Positions 32,494-35,923 of a stretch of 35,923 bases of DNA are shown piece by piece. The notes beneath the pieces are model-generated. The model did no database searches and had not been told where the DNA came from. It saw only the letters and a list, made by a program, of their open reading frames with translations. Numbering within the stretch: position 1 is the stretch's first letter; each line of letters begins with the position of its first letter. This stretch comes from Chlamydia trachomatis (GTDB taxonomy: Bacteria; Chlamydiota; Chlamydiia; Chlamydiales; 2-12-FULL-49-11): NCBI GenBank assembly GCA_945872565.1, contig CAMBZN010000013.1, forward strand, positions 1 to 35,923. Direction: 5' to 3'. The position numbers were made by a program, and so were the translations under genes.

Positions 32494-33357
32494 TTAAAAA
32501 ATTCTTTGCAAAATAGATATTAATGAATCAAATCGTTCCTTCAAATCAGCTCTATTCTTATAAATAGCAAGTATTCTATAACTTGAACTCGAACTTTGCC
32601 ATACCACAGGTGATAAGTTACATTTTTTTGCAAGAAAATCAGGCAAAAAGCCAACCTCATCGGAATCTTCGCAAATCTTAGCAATTAAAGACCAGCTTGG
32701 AATTTGCGCCTTCACCCTAAGAGGGTAGCCTCTTATTTGCAGCCATGATTGCTTAAGAGCTAAAACTTCCATTTGATCTTCTGGCAAAAGCACAGGTTTT
32801 ATAGCAGTTTCAGGATTTTTTGAATAAAGCTGAAAGCAACCTCTTCCAACTTCTGTCGCAATTACCCCCTTCCAGGAAGAATTGTCTAATACAAGAGCAA
32901 TATCTGCTTCATCCTGTAGAATAGCTGCATACGCTTGGGGCGGTCTTTTATGTGTAAATTCCATTTTGGAACTGGAAAGAAGCGCTGGAACTGCTATTTG
33001 CGCAATCGCATGCGTTGTAACAAGGCGAATTGGAATTTCATCTTTAGAAATCACTAAATCCCTTAAACGATTCACCCATTCCTCTAATTTAGGAAATAGG
33101 ATCTCCCCCTCTCTTGTTAGACAAAACCGCTTCTTTTCGTGGGTACATAAATCTGTAGAGAATGCGGCCTCAACCCTTTGTATAGCAGTACTTGATGCGC
33201 TTTGGCTCAAGTTATGAAATTTTGCTGATTGACCTAAATTCTTTAAATAAGCCGCTGTTATAAATAATTCTACATCAGCTACCCTTAAATTTTTTAATGT
33301 CCCTTCCAATTTTTGCAATATGATTTCCTCTATATTTCCTTCCTTGAACAATGCCAT
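32494..33357 (-). CDS. LysR-family transcriptional regulator
   Basis: The 287-residue protein has a winged helix-turn-helix at about residues 25-85 (VELFITAAYLKNLGQSAKF; LSQSASSTAIQRVEAAF; LTREGEILFP) and a periplasmic-binding-like effector domain after it. GAAGGGG lies a few bases before the ATG. It is divergent from the nucleotide translocase gene across 111 bases rich in inverted repeats, the classical LysR layout, so it probably controls that gene and itself. The HTH is extended at its N-terminus by ~24 residues. The effector is unknown. LysR regulators are uncommon in Chlamydiaceae. Confidence 0.85.
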   Translation of the reverse strand: MALFKEGNIEEIILQKLEGTLKNLRVADVELFITAAYLKNLGQSAKFHNLSQSASSTAIQRVEAAFSTDLCTHEKKRFCLTREGEILFPKLEEWVNRLRDLVISKDEIPIRLVTTHAIAQIAVPALLSSSKMEFTHKRPPQAYAAILQDEADIALVLDNSSWKGVIATEVGRGCFQLYSKNPETAIKPVLLPEDQMEVLALKQSWLQIRGYPLRVKAQIPSWSLIAKICEDSDEVGFLPDFLAKKCNLSPVVWQSSSSSYRILAIYKNRADLKERFDSLISILQRIF

Positions 33358-33373
33358 ATTTCCCCTTCTTATA

Positions 33374-33441
33374 CTAATCGATTTTTTCGATTAGACATAT
33401 TCAATCTATCAATTATTACATTAATTGTCTATCTGTTAGAC
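33374..33441. promoter_or_regulatory. Palindrome cluster between lysR and the translocase gene
   Basis: Three perfect inverted repeats lie in a row: CTAATCGA/TCGATTAG (33374-33394, 5-base gap), CAATTA/TAATTG (33410-33427) and GTCTA/TAGAC (33427-33441, 5-base gap). They fill the divergent spacer and are the likely operator region for the LysR protein. Confidence 0.6.
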
Positions 33442-33468
33442 TGTCATTTAAAAAAAAGGAGAAAATAA

Positions 33469-34875
33469 ATGAATAAGAGAAGTGGTATATTACGATTTTT
33501 TCAATCAATCTGTCGATTTAACTTCGGAAATTTTGAAACGGAAGAATTTAAAAAATTCATTAGAATGGGGGCTATTTTTGCACTTATCATAGGGATCTAT
33601 TGGACATTGCGCCCTTTGAAGGATGCAGTGTTCATTCACCTTGTGGGTGGTTTGCAAATACCCTTTGCAAAAACAATTTCTGTGCTTGCTCTCTTGCCAT
33701 TAGTGATTTTCTATACAAAGCTTTTAGAAAAGAATTCTAAAGAAAAAATGCTAATTATTCTTCCTCTTGCTTATTCTATCGCTATATTGATTTTTAGCAT
33801 TTTTCTTTTCACCTGTTGGGGGTCATCTGATGAAATTGCAAGTAGATCACAGGGTTATTTAATGGGAACAAAAGTTCTTGGATATCTATTTTATCTTTTT
33901 GTGGAAAGCTTTGGATCTTTAGTAATCGCACTTTTTTGGGCCTTTGCCACTGATACAACCATTCCTGAGTCAGCAAAGCGAGGATTTCCGCTTGTTGTTA
34001 CATTGGGTCAAATAGGAGGTGTCATATTACCTTACGCAATAGGAGGGCTACCTCACAGATTGAGGCTATCATCTGATGCTCTATCTTTGGTTCTTTTAAG
34101 TGCTTTAACATTTCTTATCATTCCGCTTTTCCAATCCTTTTTAAAAGCAACTCCAAAAAAACTACTAACTTCCTTTGAAGATAAAAATAAAAACGTAAAA
34201 GAGAGCAACGAAGAAGCTTCCTTTCTGGAGGGTCTCAAACTTCTTTTAAAAAATCGTTATCTACTTGGAATCTTTGCCGTAAACTTTGTCTTTGAAGTAG
34301 TAGTTACCATCTTTGATTTTAACTTTAAGCTTGCAGCAAGCTCTGTATATTCTGGGGTTGCACTTAGCAATTACTTAAGCATCTACGCATCGTCTGTAAA
34401 TATCGTATCCCTATGCTGCCTACTTCTTGGAATAAGTAATATCACAAGATATCTTGGGGTAGGTACTGCACTTGCTGCAATGCCTCTAATAGTTGGTTTT
34501 GCCCTTTTTGGATTTTTAACTATCAATTCACTCTCCTTCCTATTTAGCCTAATGGTTGGATCTAAAGCTATCAACTATGCCCTAAATGGACCTGCTCTTA
34601 AACAACTCTACATCCCAACAACCAAAGAGGTAAAATTCAAAGCAGGAGCTTGGATAGAAACTTTTGGCTCTAGAACATCCAAACAGGCTGGATCTGTCTT
34701 TAACATGACCCTTTCTCCGCTGCAAAGCGCTTTTGGCTCGATTGCTGGAAAATCCCACTACCTTGCTTTAAGTGGAGCTATATGCTTTCCTCTTCTTGCA
34801 ATTTGGTTAATTATTGCACTCTTTTTAGGCAAATCCTTTAAAAAGGCAATAGAGACAAATACTAGCATATGCTAG
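33469..34875 (+). CDS. npt: NTT-family nucleotide transporter (ATP/ADP translocase)
   Basis: A member of the plastid/Rickettsiales/chlamydial nucleotide transporter family that imports host ATP or other nucleotides. The 468-residue product has about eleven to twelve membrane helices, the first-helix motif WTLRPLKDAV with the conserved Lys51, FWAFATDTT, ALNGPALKQLYIPTTKEVKFKAGAW and FGSRTSKQAGS. It is somewhat shorter than Chlamydia Npt1 (~528). AAGGAG stands 8 bases upstream of the ATG. Whether it exchanges ATP/ADP or imports nucleotides with protons cannot be told. It ends at a CTAGCATATGCTAG palindrome overlapping the stop codon; the 162 bases to psd hold no gene. Confidence 0.93.
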   Translation: MNKRSGILRFFQSICRFNFGNFETEEFKKFIRMGAIFALIIGIYWTLRPLKDAVFIHLVGGLQIPFAKTISVLALLPLVIFYTKLLEKNSKEKMLIILPLAYSIAILIFSIFLFTCWGSSDEIASRSQGYLMGTKVLGYLFYLFVESFGSLVIALFWAFATDTTIPESAKRGFPLVVTLGQIGGVILPYAIGGLPHRLRLSSDALSLVLLSALTFLIIPLFQSFLKATPKKLLTSFEDKNKNVKESNEEASFLEGLKLLLKNRYLLGIFAVNFVFEVVVTIFDFNFKLAASSVYSGVALSNYLSIYASSVNIVSLCCLLLGISNITRYLGVGTALAAMPLIVGFALFGFLTINSLSFLFSLMVGSKAINYALNGPALKQLYIPTTKEVKFKAGAWIETFGSRTSKQAGSVFNMTLSPLQSAFGSIAGKSHYLALSGAICFPLLAIWLIIALFLGKSFKKAIETNTSIC

Positions 34876-35037
34876 CGCGCATTTTTATTGCCGCCGATTG
34901 TAATTTGAAGCGCATGCGACCAATTTTAAACAATAATTGACAGATGCGCAAAATTTTCTCCTTTTTGAACCCCCTCCTATTTGTTGTACCATTACAAATT
35001 CTTGTAAATAATCACAATTCTATAGTATTTTACCACT

Positions 35038-35923
35038 GTGAAAAATTTTAATAATATTGAAGTATACGACGCGGAAAATAACGCTCTCTTTCAAGAAAAA
35101 ATCCCTTCTGAAAAATTGTTGCGGTTTTTATACAACCAAAACTCCTATTCATCAGGACTTCTTCGACACCTCCTTTCAAAATCTCCCCTTACTTCCATTG
35201 TCTTTGGAAAAATCGTAAAAATGCCTTGGACAAAGCGATTCATCCCTAATTTTATCAAAGAACAAGGGATAAAAATGGAGGATTTTCAAGAAAAAACATA
35301 CAAAAATTTTAATGAATTTTTCATGCGCCACATCAACCCTTCAAAAAGACCATTATCAGATGACTCTATTATCGCTCCTTGCGATGGAAGGTACCTCTTT
35401 TATCAAGATTTATCAGAAAAAAATTCTTTTTATTTTAAAGGACAAAAACTCTCCCTCTTTCATCTTCTAAATGACCCACACCTTGAAAGCCTCTTTGCAA
35501 ACGGATCTATGGTCATAAGTAGGCTTGCTCCCCCTGATTACCATGGATTTCATTTTCCCGCAGATGTAAAGCTAAACAGCACAAAACTAATCAATGGCCA
35601 CTTATTTTCTGTAAGTCCCATTGCCCTAAGAGAAATGGTTCATGTTCTTACTGAAAACAAAAGAATGCTCATTGATATGACCTCCCCCATCCATGGAAAT
35701 ATCCTCCAAGTTGTTATCGGGGCAACAAATGTTGGCAGTATCCTCATCAATAAAGAATGTGGCAAGGAATATAAAAAAGGGGAAGAGTTAGGCTTTTTCT
35801 CTTTTGGTGGATCAATGGTCATTACCTTATTCCAAAATGCAACCATTACATTTAACTCAACCCTTTTATCACGTACGAAAAACAACCAAGAAGTACTTCT
35901 AAAAATGGGAAACTCCCTCATCA
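35038..35923 (+). CDS. psd: Phosphatidylserine decarboxylase, 3' end outside window
   Basis: The enzyme makes phosphatidylethanolamine from phosphatidylserine at the membrane. The frame begins at a GTG at 35038, just after an in-frame stop at 35023, and is open to the window edge (295 codons). Family landmarks: FNEFFMRHINP, IIAPCDGRY, RLAPPDYHGFHFPAD, VVIGATNVGSI and FSFGGSMV with Ser259, the self-cleavage Ser that becomes the pyruvoyl group (usually LGST or GGST). No ribosome site is clear; TATAGT lies 11 bases upstream. Gene proximity to mnmE and nth matches Chlamydia. Confidence 0.92.
   Translation, partial: MKNFNNIEVYDAENNALFQEKIPSEKLLRFLYNQNSYSSGLLRHLLSKSPLTSIVFGKIVKMPWTKRFIPNFIKEQGIKMEDFQEKTYKNFNEFFMRHINPSKRPLSDDSIIAPCDGRYLFYQDLSEKNSFYFKGQKLSLFHLLNDPHLESLFANGSMVISRLAPPDYHGFHFPADVKLNSTKLINGHLFSVSPIALREMVHVLTENKRMLIDMTSPIHGNILQVVIGATNVGSILINKECGKEYKKGEELGFFSFGGSMVITLFQNATITFNSTLLSRTKNNQEVLLKMGNSLI

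Noticed and set aside
34862..34875. Palindrome CTAGCATATGCTAG at the end of the translocase gene.
   Set aside because: It has no loop and no T run, so it is unlikely to act as a terminator.
31272..34923. The 11-base word CATGCGACCAA occurs at 31272 and 34913, both intergenic.
   Set aside because: In 36 kb many 11-base words repeat by chance and flanking similarity is weak, so I do not call it a dispersed element.
1..35923. CRISPR arrays, rRNA genes, complete IS elements or phage genes.
   Set aside because: I saw no spaced direct repeats, no rRNA-like stretches, and no transposase, integrase or phage structural motifs in any frame.

Overview
The window looks like a low-GC chromosome segment from a Chlamydiae bacterium outside the classical Chlamydiaceae, i.e. 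an environmental or 'Chlamydia-related' lineage. I infer this from gene order and family content. mcsA-mcsB lies near frr-pyrH-tsf-rpsB and a very long pbp2. gpsA is coupled to a UDP-sugar pyrophosphorylase gene. mnmE, nth, psd and an ATP/ADP translocase of the energy-parasite type are all present. These are recognisable chlamydial neighbourhoods, but the accessory content differs from Chlamydia.

Layout. 1-3121: the 3' part of an RHS polymorphic toxin gene with a hydrolase-like tip, an overlapping exported MORN-repeat protein (candidate immunity), and a decayed fragment of a second copy of that gene. 3123-6504: surface-sugar genes, with rfbC-rfbD on the minus strand diverging from two tandem GT10 (fucosyltransferase-like) genes whose products start with signal-peptide-like segments. 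6528-8684: a CPBP membrane protease, then two overlapping minus-strand genes for exported proteins that share a motif, one of them Cys/Lys-rich. 8810-12937: mcsA-mcsB-ispD-tdk-MFS transporter in one direction. 13042-16642: a small ORF, tRNA-Lys, tRNA-Glu, frr-pyrH-tsf-rpsB and tRNA-Gly. 16790-20278: an accessory island holding a secreted unknown, a beta-carbonic anhydrase bracketed by repeat scars, and two unknown genes. In Chlamydiaceae this interval holds ompA. 20433-25255: pbp2 converging on the NAD(P)HX repair gene. 25304-27993: gpsA and a heptosyltransferase-like/UDP-sugar pyrophosphorylase fusion. 28064-31175: ruvC-ruvA-mnmE-nth. 31339-35923: a two-gene YeeE/YedE sulfur-transport pair, a LysR regulator divergent from an NTT nucleotide translocase across a palindrome-rich spacer, and psd running off the end.

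The most interesting items are the RHS toxin with a candidate Ser-Asp-His tip plus its putative immunity gene and immunity relic; an McsB homologue that seems to have lost kinase residues; the GT9/UDP-sugar pyrophosphorylase fusion; the exported GT10 pair; the paired exported proteins with a shared motif; the LysR/npt operator region; and several genes whose -10-like hexamer lies so close to the start codon that their mRNAs may be leaderless. All family names come from motif reading by eye; no database search was run.
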